Below, piece after piece: positions 17,885 to 26,618 of a DNA stretch of 64,000 nucleotides. Source of the stretch: Actinocatenispora rupis (GTDB taxonomy: Bacteria; Actinomycetota; Actinomycetes; Mycobacteriales; Micromonosporaceae); the NCBI RefSeq assembly GCF_016861975.1, contig NZ_BOMB01000049.1, positions 18,859-82,858 of the forward strand, given 5' to 3'. Positions within the stretch are counted from its first letter, which is position 1. Each line of letters opens with the position of its first letter. A program made the translations under genes and the position numbers. Below the pieces are notes generated by a model. That model did not search any database and was not told where the DNA came from. It was given only the letters and a program-made list of their open reading frames with translations.

Positions 17885-19282
17885 GTGCTACTCACGATCA
17901 CCACGACGCACGCACCCGCCACCGACCTGGGGTACCTGCTGGTCAAGCATCCGGACCGGGTGCACACCGTGACCACCTCGGTCGGCACCGCGCACGTGTT
18001 CTTCCCGGCGGCGGAGGAGCATCGGTGCACGGCGGCGCTGCTGCTGGAGGTGGCGCCGGAGAAGCTCGCCGGCCTGCGCGGCGGCGACCACTTCGCCCTC
18101 GGCCGGTACGTCAACGATCGGCCGTACGCGGCGACCTCGCTGCTCGCCGTCGCCCTCGCCAAGGCGTACTCGTCCGCGCTGCGCGGCGTCAGCAAGGACC
18201 GTCCGGAGCTGGCCGCGACGGCGATCCCGCTGGAGATCGGCGTACCGGCGCTGCCCGGACATCCGTTGGTGGAGCGGCTGTTCGGCCCGCTGGGCTGGGA
18301 CGTGACGGTGCGCCCGGTGCCGCTGGCGCCCGAGTCCTGGGGCGACTCGCGGTACGGCACGGTCACCCTGCGCGGCACCCACCGCCTCGCCGACGCCCTC
18401 AACCACCTGTACGTGCTGCTGCCCGTACTCGACGGCGGCAAGCACTACTGGGTCGGCCCGGACGAGGTCGACAAGCTGATCCGGGCCGGGACCGGTTGGC
18501 TCGCCACGCATCCGGACCGCGCGCTCATCACCGACCGGTACCTGGCGCACCAGCGCGCGTTCACCCGTACGGCGAACCGGCTGCTGGACGACGATCCCGA
18601 CCTGCTGGATCCCGACCGGCCCGCCGGCGACCAGCTCGACGCTCCACCGGCCGACACCCCGGATCCGGTGGTACGACTGGGAGAGCGGCGGCGCGACGCG
18701 GTGCTCGCCGCGCTGGCGGACACCGGGGCGAGCCGGGTGCTGGACCTCGGCTGCGGCTCCGGCGTACTGCTGGGCGCGCTGGCCGCCGACCCGCGGTACA
18801 CGGAGGTGGTGGGGGCGGACGTGTCGGCGTCGGCGCTGGCGGCGGCCGAGCGGCGGCTGGAGCGGCTCGCGGACCGGCAGCGGGCCCGGATCACGTTGCG
18901 GCAGACCGCCCTCACGTACGCGGACGCCCGGCTCACCGGGTACGACGCGGCGGTCCTGATGGAGGTCGTCGAGCACGTCGACGAGTCGCGGCTGCCGGCG
19001 CTGGCGCGCGCCGTGTTCGGCTCCGCCAGGCCCGGCGCCGTCGTCGTCACCACCCCGAACGTGGAGTACAACGTGCGCTATCCGGCGCTGGCCGCGGGCA
19101 CGATGCGGCACACCGACCACCGGTTCGAGTGGACCCGCGCCGAGTTCGCGGACTGGGCGACGCGGGTCGCCGAGTCGTACGGGTACACGGTGGTGTTCCG
19201 GCCGGTCGGCGACGAGGACCCGGAGGTCGGGGCGCCGACCCAGCTCGCGCTGTTCACCCGCGTCGAGGGGGTGGCGGCATGA
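17885..19282 (+). CDS. hen1: Hen1, 3'-terminal RNA ribose 2'-O-methyltransferase
   Basis: Bacterial Hen1, 465 aa, which methylates the 2'-OH at the break point of a cleaved RNA during Pnkp/Hen1 repair so that the resealed site resists recutting by ribotoxins. The N-terminal half (MLLTITTTHAPATDLGYLL...) is the bacterial-specific region that completes and activates the Pnkp ligase. The C-terminal methyltransferase has the SAM motif LDLGCGSG at about 286-293. The metal-binding signature EVVEHVDE (about 360) with the downstream HTDHRFEW is that of Hen1. GTG 17885 gives the canonical N-terminus; no SD is seen. The stop overlaps the pnkp start (ATGA), so translation is coupled. Confidence 0.93.
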   Translation: MLLTITTTHAPATDLGYLLVKHPDRVHTVTTSVGTAHVFFPAAEEHRCTAALLLEVAPEKLAGLRGGDHFALGRYVNDRPYAATSLLAVALAKAYSSALRGVSKDRPELAATAIPLEIGVPALPGHPLVERLFGPLGWDVTVRPVPLAPESWGDSRYGTVTLRGTHRLADALNHLYVLLPVLDGGKHYWVGPDEVDKLIRAGTGWLATHPDRALITDRYLAHQRAFTRTANRLLDDDPDLLDPDRPAGDQLDAPPADTPDPVVRLGERRRDAVLAALADTGASRVLDLGCGSGVLLGALAADPRYTEVVGADVSASALAAAERRLERLADRQRARITLRQTALTYADARLTGYDAAVLMEVVEHVDESRLPALARAVFGSARPGAVVVTTPNVEYNVRYPALAAGTMRHTDHRFEWTRAEFADWATRVAESYGYTVVFRPVGDEDPEVGAPTQLALFTRVEGVAA

Positions 19283-21789
19283 CGGAGATCGCGGTACCGG
19301 ACCTGGCGCTGGTGGCGCTCGTCGGCGTGTCCGGCTCGGGCAAGTCGACGTTCGCGCGCACGCACTTCCGGCCGACGCAGGTGCTGTCCTCGGACGCGTT
19401 CCGGGCGATGGTCGCCGACGACGAGAACGACCAGTCCGCCTCGGCCGCCGCGTTCGACGCCCTCCACCACGTCGCCGGGCTGCGGCTGCGGGCCGGACGG
19501 CTGACCGTCGTCGACGCCACCAACACCCAGCGGTACGCGCGGGCCGAGCTGGTCCGCGTCGCCCGCGAGCACGACGTACTGCCGGTGGCGATCGTGCTGG
19601 ACCTGCCGGAGCAGGTGTGCGCGGAGCGTACCGAGGCGCGGTCGGACCGGCACGTGAGCCGGCGGGTGCTGCGCCGGCAGCGGGACGAGCTGCGCCGCGG
19701 GCTGCGTGGCCTGCGCCGCGAGGGCTTCCGCAAGGTGTACGTGCTGAGCACGCCGGAGGAGGTCGACGCCGCCGTCGTCACGTACGAGAAGCAGTACAAC
19801 GACCGGCGGGAGCTGACCGGGCCGTTCGACATCGTCGGTGACGTGCACGGCTGCCGGGCCGAGCTGGAGTCGCTGCTGACTGGGCTCGGCTGGCGGATCG
19901 ACCGCGACGCGGACGGCGCCGCGGTGGGCGCGTCGCACCCGGCCGGGCGTACCGCGGTGTTCGTGGGCGACCTGGTGGACCGCGGGCCGGACACGCCGGG
20001 GGTGCTGCGGCTGGTGATGGGCATGGTCGCCGCCGGCACCGCGCTGTCGGTGTGCGGCAACCACGAGCAGAAGCTGGCGCGCAAGCTCGCCGGCCGCGAC
20101 GTCACCGTCCGGCACGGGCTGGAGACCACGCTCGCCCAGTTCGAGAAGCTGGATCCCGTTGCGGTACAAGGGTTCCACGAGTTCTGCGACGGGCTCGTCT
20201 CGCACTACGTGCTGGACGGTGGGCGCCTGGTCGTGGCGCACGCCGGCCTGAAGGAGGAGTACCAGGGGCGCTCGTCGGCCCGGGTCCGCTCGTTCTGCCT
20301 GTACGGGGAGACCACCGGCGAGACCGACGAGTACGGGCTGCCCGTGCGCTACCCGTGGGCGGCGGACTACCGCGGCGACGCGACCGTGGTGTACGGCCAC
20401 ACCCCGGTGCCCGAGCCGGAATGGCTCAACGACACGCTCTGCGTCGACACCGGCTGCGTGTTCGGCGGCAGCCTCACCGCCCTGCGGTACCCGGAGCGCG
20501 AGATCGTGTCCGTCCCCGCCGAGCGGGTCTGGTACGAGCCGGTCCGGCCGCTCGCGCCGCCGCCGCGGGAGGACGACCTGCTCGACGTGGCGGACGTGAC
20601 GGGCCGCCGCCGCATCGACACCGGGTACGGCGCGGTCACCGTCGGCGCCGAGGAGTCCGCCGCCGCGCTGGAGGTACTGAGCCGGTTCGCCGTGGATCCG
20701 CGGCTGCTGCCGTGGCTGCCGCCGACCATGGCGCCGTGCTCGACGTCCACTGTGGACGGATACCTGGAGTATCCGACGGAGGCGTTCGAGGACTACCGGA
20801 AGGCGGGCGTGACCCGGGTCGTGTGCGAGGAGAAGCACATGGGTTCGCGCGCGGTCGTGCTCGTCGGCCGGGACGACGACGCGTTCCCGGTGCCCGGCCC
20901 CGGCGCGCTCTACACCCGCACCGGCCGCTCCTTCTTCACCGACGGTACCGGCGAGGCGCTGCTGCGCCGGGTGCGCGCCGCCGCGGCCGGACTGTTCGAG
21001 GAGCTGAGCACCCGGTGGCTGCTGCTCGACGCGGAACTGCTGCCGTGGTCGGCGAAGGCGGGCCAGCTGATCCGCGACGAGTACGCGCCGGTCGCCGCCG
21101 CGGCGGGTGCCGCGCTGCCCGCCGCGCTGTCCACAGTGGACGCCGCGGTGGCGCGCGGGCTGGACCTCGGCGCGCTCCGCGACCGGCTCGCCGCCCGAGC
21201 CGCGTCCGCCGCCGCGTACGCCGAGGTCTACCAGCGGTACTCCTGGCCCACCGACGGGCTGACCGGGCTGCGCCTCGCGCCCTTCGCCGTACTCGCCAGC
21301 GAGGGCGCCAGCCACGCCGGCCGCGACCACGGCTGGCAGCTCGACCGCGCCGACCGGCTCGCCGCCGCCGACCCCGAGCTGATCGCGAGCACCCGCCGGA
21401 TCGTCGTCGACACCACCGATCCCGACTCGGTACGTGCCGGCACGGACTGGTGGCTCGCGCTCACCGCCGCCGGCGGCGAGGGCATGGTCGTCAAGCCGTA
21501 CCACGGACTGTCCACACCGGACGGTGGCCGGCAGGGCCAGCCCGGCATCAAGTGCCGTGGCCGGGAGTACCTGCGGATCATCTACGGGCCGGACTACACC
21601 GAGCCGGCGACGCTGGCCCGGCTGCGCGACCGCAAGCTCGGCCGCAAGCGTTCCCTCGCCTGGCGCGAGCACGTACTCGGGCTGGCCGCGCTGGACCGGC
21701 TCGCCGCCGGCGCCCCGCTGTACCGGGTGCACGAGGTCGTCGCCGCGATCCTCGCCTGCGAGTCCGAACCCGTCGACCCGCGTCTCTGA
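19279..21789 (+). CDS. pnkp: Pnkp, polynucleotide kinase-phosphatase-ligase
   Basis: Trifunctional RNA-repair enzyme, 836 aa. The kinase domain has P-loop GVSGSGKST (residues 16-24, Lys22). The calcineurin-like phosphatase domain has GDVHGC (about 188), GDLVDRGP, GNHE, AHAGL and GHTP. The C-terminal adenylyltransferase has nucleotidyl motif EEKHMGS with Lys about 519 as the AMP acceptor, and GEGMVVKP as motif IV. It heals 2',3'-cyclic phosphate and 5'-OH ends; sealing in bacteria requires Hen1, encoded immediately upstream with a 4-bp overlap. All catalytic motifs appear intact. Two copies of the GTCCACWGTGGAC palindrome lie inside the gene (20745, 21129). Confidence 0.95.
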   Translation: MTEIAVPDLALVALVGVSGSGKSTFARTHFRPTQVLSSDAFRAMVADDENDQSASAAAFDALHHVAGLRLRAGRLTVVDATNTQRYARAELVRVAREHDVLPVAIVLDLPEQVCAERTEARSDRHVSRRVLRRQRDELRRGLRGLRREGFRKVYVLSTPEEVDAAVVTYEKQYNDRRELTGPFDIVGDVHGCRAELESLLTGLGWRIDRDADGAAVGASHPAGRTAVFVGDLVDRGPDTPGVLRLVMGMVAAGTALSVCGNHEQKLARKLAGRDVTVRHGLETTLAQFEKLDPVAVQGFHEFCDGLVSHYVLDGGRLVVAHAGLKEEYQGRSSARVRSFCLYGETTGETDEYGLPVRYPWAADYRGDATVVYGHTPVPEPEWLNDTLCVDTGCVFGGSLTALRYPEREIVSVPAERVWYEPVRPLAPPPREDDLLDVADVTGRRRIDTGYGAVTVGAEESAAALEVLSRFAVDPRLLPWLPPTMAPCSTSTVDGYLEYPTEAFEDYRKAGVTRVVCEEKHMGSRAVVLVGRDDDAFPVPGPGALYTRTGRSFFTDGTGEALLRRVRAAAAGLFEELSTRWLLLDAELLPWSAKAGQLIRDEYAPVAAAAGAALPAALSTVDAAVARGLDLGALRDRLAARAASAAAYAEVYQRYSWPTDGLTGLRLAPFAVLASEGASHAGRDHGWQLDRADRLAAADPELIASTRRIVVDTTDPDSVRAGTDWWLALTAAGGEGMVVKPYHGLSTPDGGRQGQPGIKCRGREYLRIIYGPDYTEPATLARLRDRKLGRKRSLAWREHVLGLAALDRLAAGAPLYRVHEVVAAILACESEPVDPRL

Positions 21790-21942
21790 CCTGCGCCGGG
21801 GTCGGCGGCGCGTACCCGGGACGGTGCCGGCGGTGACCGCGGCGGCACCGCACCCGGCCGGCGGTCCGGTTCGGCCGCGTTCGTGACCGTACCGGTACCT
21901 GTCCGGTCCGCCGCGCGGTCCGCCGGCCGCCATGATCGAGAC

Positions 21943-22680
21943 GTGCGAGTACGCGGATACGCGCCCGGCGTGCCCTGCTGGGCGGAACTGACCTGCCCGG
22001 ATCCGGAGAGCGGCGCCGCGTTCTACGGTGGCGTGTTCGGCTGGACGGCCTACGACGGCACGTTCCGGCGCGACGGGCTCGCGGTGGCGGGCGTACGCGC
22101 CGGCGAGCCCCGCTGGCTGCCGTACGTGTCGACCGAGGACGTGGCGGCGACCGCGGCGGCCGTGACCTCGGCCGGTGGTACCGCGGGCGAGGCGCGGAGC
22201 GACCCGCGGGGCGGCTACGCCGCGTGCGCCGATCCGTCCGGCGCGCGCTTCGGCGTACGGCAGCCGGGGACGCTGGCCGGCGCGCAGGTCGTCAACGAAT
22301 TCGGCACCGTCCTGTGGGCCGACCTGGTCACCACGGACCTGGCCGCGGCCGACCCGTTCTACGCGGCGGTGTTCGGCTGGACGCGCCGCCCGATCGACTA
22401 CGGCGACGGGTTCCTCTACCACGAGTGGGTCTCCGCCGGGCGTCCCGTGGCCGGTGGCCGCGAAATGGCCGCGCCGGAGCCGTTCCCGCCGCATTGGATG
22501 ACCACGCTGCTGGTCGCTGACTGCGCCGACACGGTACGCCGGGCCGAGTCGCTGGGCGGCGCCGTCGCCCTCCCTCCCACCCCCGCCGCCGTCGGCACGT
22601 ACGCGATGGTGGCGGACGCGCAGGGCGCGGCGTTCGGCGTGATCGAGCTGATCCCGCGGTTCCTCGCCGACATGTCCTGA
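21943..22680 (+). CDS. Two-domain VOC (glyoxalase/bleomycin-resistance fold) protein
   Basis: 245-aa protein with two tandem vicinal-oxygen-chelate modules (about residues 8-110 and 125-240). Each contains the repeated pattern in which a short strand is followed by (A)AFYGGVFGW or PFYAAVFGW. Proteins of this architecture are common in actinomycetes and usually annotated as glyoxalase or antibiotic-binding proteins; the substrate cannot be read from sequence. The GTG start at 21943 begins right before the first beta strand and follows CATGAT 6-7 nt upstream without an SD, which fits a leaderless mRNA. Upstream codons in frame look non-coding. Confidence 0.82.
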   Translation: MRVRGYAPGVPCWAELTCPDPESGAAFYGGVFGWTAYDGTFRRDGLAVAGVRAGEPRWLPYVSTEDVAATAAAVTSAGGTAGEARSDPRGGYAACADPSGARFGVRQPGTLAGAQVVNEFGTVLWADLVTTDLAAADPFYAAVFGWTRRPIDYGDGFLYHEWVSAGRPVAGGREMAAPEPFPPHWMTTLLVADCADTVRRAESLGGAVALPPTPAAVGTYAMVADAQGAAFGVIELIPRFLADMS

Positions 22681-23011
22681 CTCCCCGGGGCAGGTCTGTC
22701 CACAGTGGACGGTCCGGCCGGTCCGATCACCCCTGGCGTTCGCCTGGTACGACGGGGATCCAGCGGTCGTCCTCGCCGGCACCGGCCGGTGGCCGCGCGC
22801 TCCCGGCGTGCGTGGCGCGGAGCATCGGGCTCACGATGTCACGAGGAGCCGGATGCTGGAGGCACCTCGCGCGGTCAGCGGGACGGGTCCGTACCTCGCC
22901 GCCCGAGCCGGCCGCGTCACGAGCGGCTGTTCACACGCTGGGTCTGGTGCGACCCGTCGCGTTGCTGGTGGCGGTGCTGCCCGCGATCCCGGCCGCGGTC
23001 GCCGCCCTGCT
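22681..23011. other. 331-bp gap without a confident gene
   Basis: Between the VOC gene and the convergent TetR gene. It holds one GTCCACAGTGGAC palindrome at 22698-22710, 18 bp after the VOC stop. A plus-strand frame here reads VRPVALLVAVLPAIPAAVAALLY, like a transmembrane helix, but it has no start signal and runs into the TetR gene antisense, so I do not call it. Confidence 0.5.
22698..22710. repeat. GTCCACWGTGGAC palindrome (intergenic copy)
   Basis: One of a family of identical 13-bp palindromes. Other copies: 17236-17248, 20745-20757, 21129-21141, 28903-28915, 40101-40113, 47571-47583, and a variant CTGTCCA-TAG-TGGACAG at 15147-15163. Six of the eight lie inside genes, several encoding Ser-Thr-Val-Asp. 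Confidence 0.8.
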
Positions 23012-23605
23012 CTACTCCTTCGGTACGGATGCGTGGCGGCTGGCCCGCACGGGTGGCAGGAAGACGGTGGCCGCCTCGTTGGCGAGCACGGTGGAGCGTG
23101 GCGCGTCGGGGTCGGTCTGTGCCAGGTGCGACAGTCCGAGGATGGCCGCGTACGCGACTCGGGCGCGCGCCGCCGCCCGCGCGGACGGCAGGCCGAGTTC
23201 GCGATAGGTCGTGGCCAGCAGGTCCAGCCGCGCCTGGTCGACGTGGCCGACCGCCTCCGCGACGCGCGGGTCGTTCCGGTCGCCGAGCAGGCTCAGGTGT
23301 ACCGAGGGCACCAGCGGCCGGACGGACCGTACGACGGTGGTGAGCAGCTCGCGCAACCGGCGGGCCGGGTCGGTGATCGCGGCGAAGTCGGCCAGCCCGT
23401 CCTCGCAGTGGGTACGCCACTCGGCCAGTGCGGCGGCGATCAGCTCGTCGCGGTTGCGGTAGTGGGCGTAGAAGCTGCCCTTGGTGACGCCGAGCGTGCG
23501 CGCGAGCGGTTCGACCGCGACCGCGGCGAGCCCGCCGTCGGCGATCGCGGTCAGCGCGGCCCGCGCCCAGTCCCGGGCGGACAGCCGGGTCGACTCGTGA
23601 GGCAC
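23012..23605 (-). CDS. TetR-family repressor
   Basis: Transcriptional regulator of 197 aa. The N-terminal TetR helix-turn-helix is clear (about residues 12-55: ALTAIADGGLAAVAVEPLARTLGVTKGSFYAHYRNRDELI). The ligand domain is helical and unassigned. GTG 23605 is chosen because it begins the conserved region and a TACCCT box lies 7 nt upstream on the minus strand, suggesting a leaderless message. The gene is divergent from the cupin gene, and a 32-bp palindrome (23651-23682) between them is the likely operator for both. Its ligand probably relates to the cupin protein substrate, which is unknown. Confidence 0.88.
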   Translation of the reverse strand: MPHESTRLSARDWARAALTAIADGGLAAVAVEPLARTLGVTKGSFYAHYRNRDELIAAALAEWRTHCEDGLADFAAITDPARRLRELLTTVVRSVRPLVPSVHLSLLGDRNDPRVAEAVGHVDQARLDLLATTYRELGLPSARAAARARVAYAAILGLSHLAQTDPDAPRSTVLANEAATVFLPPVRASRHASVPKE

Positions 23606-23650
23606 GCACAGCAGGGTACGCCGGCGTATTGACCTGCCTGCCGCACCGTG

Positions 23651-23682
23651 GATACGGTGGCGTATCAATACGCCACCGTATC
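23651..23682. promoter_or_regulatory. 32-bp palindromic TetR operator
   Basis: Perfect inverted repeat GATACGGTGGCGTAT (23651-23665) and ATACGCCACCGTATC (23668-23682) with a 2-bp centre. It lies between the divergent TetR and cupin genes and directly abuts the AAGGAGA ribosome site of the cupin gene. A partial half site, GCCGGCGTATTG, is seen at about 23620-23631. Such long palindromes are typical TetR sites. Confidence 0.85.
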
Positions 23683-23693
23683 AAGGAGACGGG

Positions 23694-24242
23694 ATGGAGC
23701 ACGCGCCGATTCGCCGGGTGGTCACCGGATGCGACTCCACGGGCCGGGGCCGCGTGGTCGACGACCGGGGCGTCGAGCCCATCACGTCCGAGCTGATGCC
23801 CGGCTGCGCGGCGTACCGGTTGTGGGGCCGCGACGAGCGACCCGTACTGCCCGACGACGGCGCGCCGCGCCCCGCCACCGCGTGGTACCCGCCGCCGGAC
23901 GGGTCACGCTTCATGGTCAACACGATCCCGCCGGGCGAGCTGGTCCCGCCGCCGGACCTCGACACGGCCGCGGCCACGGCCCAGATCGAGCGGCAGATGC
24001 CGGGAGCGATGGCCGCCATGGACCCGGACGTCCCCGGCATGCACACCACCGACAGCATCGACTACGTCATGGTCGTCGCCGGCGAGATCACGCTGGAACT
24101 CGACGACGGCGTACGCACGGTGCTGCGGGCCGGCGACGTCGTCGTCCAGCACGGCACCCGGCACGCCTGGCGCAACCACGGCACCGAGCCCTGCACCATC
24201 GTCGGCGTGGCCGTCGGCGCGGACCGCACCCGGCCCGCGTAG
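23694..24242 (+). CDS. Cupin-domain protein under TetR control
   Basis: 182-aa protein with a single C-terminal cupin barrel (about residues 108-175: DYVMVVAGEITLELDDG...LRAGDVVVQHGTRHAWRNHG). This includes the G(X)5HXH-like and PG/AGD motifs in reduced form. The N-terminal half is a non-cupin extension often seen in actinobacterial cupins fused to a beta-strand arm. It begins 4 nt after AAGGAGA. The long palindrome overlapping its leader implies tight repression by the adjacent TetR protein. Catalytic role and metal are not determinable; dioxygenase or isomerase functions are common in the family. Confidence 0.82.
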   Translation: MEHAPIRRVVTGCDSTGRGRVVDDRGVEPITSELMPGCAAYRLWGRDERPVLPDDGAPRPATAWYPPPDGSRFMVNTIPPGELVPPPDLDTAAATAQIERQMPGAMAAMDPDVPGMHTTDSIDYVMVVAGEITLELDDGVRTVLRAGDVVVQHGTRHAWRNHGTEPCTIVGVAVGADRTRPA

Positions 24243-24281
24243 CCCACGCCGCCAGCCGCGCGGGCGCGTCGCGGGACGGTC

Positions 24282-25499
24282 TCAGCGGGACGGGTTCGTT
24301 ACCCGGGACAGGAACAACGGCTCCCCGGTACGCGTGTCCCGCACCAGCATCAAGTACGGCCGGTCGAACCGCACCGGCAACGTCTCGACCGGCGCCGCCG
24401 TGTCGGTGATGCCGACCGCGGTCGCCGCCGCGGCCACCGTGCCCTTCTCCGCCACGTGCAGCGTCGCCCGGTGCGCCACGAACGCGATCGGCCCCGCGTT
24501 CGGCGCGATCCCGGAGAAGTCCGCACCGTCGTCGAACGCCGGGCCCATTCCCAGGCGCCGCAACGGATCCCGCAGATCCGTCGCGTAGTCCAGGTCCACC
24601 TTCGGCAGCGACAGGTCGATCCGGGTCGGGGTCAGCGCGGCCGACAGCGCGCCGAGCGTCGCCGCCGACGGTACGGTCGCGGCGCCGTCCGGCAGCAGCG
24701 CCACCATCTCCACCCGCTTCCCCCGGTACGGCAGCGCCACCGCGGTCCACCCGGCGCGCCGCGCGTACGCCACGGAGGTGCGTGCGGTGAGGTAGTGCGC
24801 GGTGACCTCGCCGCCCGGCGCGTGGAACGGGCCGGTCGCGGTGTCGTCCGGATCGAACGGCGTGGCCCACTTCGCGTTCAGGTACACCGCATCGGTGAGC
24901 AGCCAGCCGAGATCGCGCAGCTGACCGGCGTCCACCAGGTGCGGGACCTCGCCGCGGGTCTGCGCCGACACCGTCTCGTTGACCGTGTCCGCGCTGCCCG
25001 CCGGGTCGTCGCGCAACGGCACCTGCCGCACACCCGCGTCGTACCCGGTGGCCAGCCGGTCCAGGTAACCCGGGGCGGTGCGCTCGTTGGGGTCCACCCA
25101 CACCGTGTCCGAGGCGGCCACCTCCGGCAGCGCCCGCAGCCTCGCCGTACGGTCGCGCAGCCCGGCGAGCAGCGCGTTCCCGGTCGCGGGCAGGCACAGC
25201 CCATGGGCCAGCGCGGTCGCCGTCGCACCCCGAGCCCCCTGGTACGCCATGCCCAGGCCGGCCGCCACGCTGGCCGGTGAGAGCACCACGTTGCCGTGCT
25301 CGCGGGCGGTGAGCGCCGCCAGCAGTGACAACCCGAACCGGGTGTCGGCCGCGCCCGTCCCGACCCCGCGTACGTCGCCGACCGGCTGCGGCTCACCGCG
25401 CAGCAGCGGCGCGCCCGGCCGGTACCGCACCGAGCCCGTCAGTCCACCGGCGAGCAGGACCACCGCGATCAGGCCGGCGAACGCCGCACGCATCCTCAT
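24282..25499 (-). CDS. Secreted serpin (serine protease inhibitor)
   Basis: Bacterial serpin, 405 aa. An N-terminal hydrophobic segment (about residues 5-22) suggests export or membrane anchoring. The serpin core is complete: NVVLSPASVAAGLGMAYQGARG, the DAVYLNAKWATPF breach and shutter region, VALLPDG, and the C-terminal FDRPYLMLVRD...FLSRVTNP. The reactive-centre loop spans about 351-371 and its hinge (EKGTVAAAAT) has the small residues at P12-P9 typical of inhibitory serpins, so it should trap serine or cysteine proteases. P1 is near Thr367, approximately. It lies beside a lipoprotein gene and a snapalysin gene. No clear SD is visible. Confidence 0.9.
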   Translation of the reverse strand: MRMRAAFAGLIAVVLLAGGLTGSVRYRPGAPLLRGEPQPVGDVRGVGTGAADTRFGLSLLAALTAREHGNVVLSPASVAAGLGMAYQGARGATATALAHGLCLPATGNALLAGLRDRTARLRALPEVAASDTVWVDPNERTAPGYLDRLATGYDAGVRQVPLRDDPAGSADTVNETVSAQTRGEVPHLVDAGQLRDLGWLLTDAVYLNAKWATPFDPDDTATGPFHAPGGEVTAHYLTARTSVAYARRAGWTAVALPYRGKRVEMVALLPDGAATVPSAATLGALSAALTPTRIDLSLPKVDLDYATDLRDPLRRLGMGPAFDDGADFSGIAPNAGPIAFVAHRATLHVAEKGTVAAAATAVGITDTAAPVETLPVRFDRPYLMLVRDTRTGEPLFLSRVTNPSR

Positions 25500-25536
25500 G
25501 CGCGATTGGACGCGGCGCCCCGGCCCGCGGTTCCGG

Positions 25537-26037
25537 TCAGTTCATCCCGTGTACGCCGCCGCCGTCCGAGGACGCGCCGCCGCCGAACGGTACGGCCGAG
25601 TCGGACGGAGAGGGCGAGGACCACGGGTCCGACGGGGACGGCGAGGAGGGCGACGGGGACGGCGACCCGTTCGCGCAGGACCCCGAACCGTTGCGGTTGC
25701 CGTAGTGGTAGCCGCTGCCGCCGTGGTAGCGGTAGCCCGAGCCGGACCCGGATCCGCTGTCGTCGCCCTCGTCGGAGTTCGAGTGGTAGCCGGAGCCGCC
25801 GGAGTCGCTGTCGCCGTGGTAGCCGGAGCCGCCGCCCTCGCTGCCGCCGCCGTGCGACCCGCCACCGTGTGAACCGCCGTGCGAGCCGCCGCGGGCCAGG
25901 ACGATCGTGTTCGGGCCGGGGCCGGCCATGGCGGCGCCGGTGCAGTCGTACGAGCTGCAGCCGGCCGCGGCGAACAGGCCGACGCCGGCCAGCGTCGCGG
26001 CGGCCGCGACGCCGGCGATTCGGATCATGGGGACCAT
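25537..26037 (-). CDS. Ser/Gly/His-rich lipoprotein, unknown function
   Basis: 166-aa predicted lipoprotein. A signal peptide with lipobox LFAAAGC ends at about residue 27. The mature part is low complexity, with SHGGG repeats, several imperfect GSGYH units interspersed with acidic Ser/Asp runs, then a Ser-Pro repeat segment and a Gly-rich end. The repeated His/Asp pattern might bind metal or simply be a wall-spanning spacer. The ATG at 26037 is used; ATG 26028 is a close alternative. It is situated between the serpin and snapalysin genes on the same strand. No family is recognised. Confidence 0.68.
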   Translation of the reverse strand: MVPMIRIAGVAAAATLAGVGLFAAAGCSSYDCTGAAMAGPGPNTIVLARGGSHGGSHGGGSHGGGSEGGGSGYHGDSDSGGSGYHSNSDEGDDSGSGSGSGYRYHGGSGYHYGNRNGSGSCANGSPSPSPSSPSPSDPWSSPSPSDSAVPFGGGASSDGGGVHGMN

Positions 26038-26060
26038 GTGCGACAGGGTAGGTGTGCGCT

Positions 26061-26618
26061 TCAACGCCGCCCGGTGGAGAAGCACCCCGCGTACGCCGCG
26101 GGCCGTACTTCCGTTGCGCCACCGGCGAAGTTGGCGTCGACCTGGGCCGCCTCGTCGGCGCTCGGGTGCGTCGTCTGGCAGTCGTACCCGGCGCTGTGGC
26201 CCGACATCAGGATCGAGCAGTCGCCGTCGTAGTTGTCGGGCAGGCCGTAGATGTGGCCGATCTCGTGCGCCGCGATCCGCGTCGGGTTGTACTGCGCGGC
26301 CTGGTCCAGGTCGAGGTAGATCTCGCCGGCGCCGAGCCCGTCGGGGATCGTGTACGACCCGCCGCCGTGCCCCTCGGAGATCGTGACGTCGGCCGGGCTG
26401 CCCGGCACCAGCCGTACGTTGGACACGCTGTCGTTCCAGATCTGTACGGCCTCGGTGATGTGGTCGGCCAGCTCGGGCGCCTGACCCGCGTCGTACGTGA
26501 CGGTGGTGGCGGCGAGGTGGGGCGCGGACGCGGCGGCCGGCAGGGCTGCGGCGAGCGGCGCGGCGGCGAGCGCGAGGACGGCGGTGACGGCGAGACGGGC
26601 GAGGCGTCGTCGGAGCAT
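26061..26618 (-). CDS. Snapalysin-type secreted zinc metalloprotease (M7)
   Basis: Small extracellular neutral protease, 185 aa. There is a signal peptide (about residues 1-32, with AAPLAAALPAAAS) and then the compact M7 domain. Zinc motif HEIGHIYGLPD at residues 118-128 matches HExxHxxGxxD of snapalysins, with His118, His122 and Asp128 as ligands and Glu119 catalytic. Two Cys pairs are present. ATG 26618 has an AGGAG ribosome site 7 nt upstream, so the longer frame is rejected. It probably digests protein outside the cell. Co-directional with the lipoprotein and serpin genes, it is a metalloprotease and is not itself an expected serpin target. Confidence 0.9.
   Translation of the reverse strand: MLRRRLARLAVTAVLALAAAPLAAALPAAASAPHLAATTVTYDAGQAPELADHITEAVQIWNDSVSNVRLVPGSPADVTISEGHGGGSYTIPDGLGAGEIYLDLDQAAQYNPTRIAAHEIGHIYGLPDNYDGDCSILMSGHSAGYDCQTTHPSADEAAQVDANFAGGATEVRPAAYAGCFSTGRR

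Noticed and set aside
22812..23207. Plus-strand frame with a transmembrane-like helix
   Set aside because: It overlaps the TetR gene on the opposite strand and lacks start signals; codon pattern favours the TetR frame.
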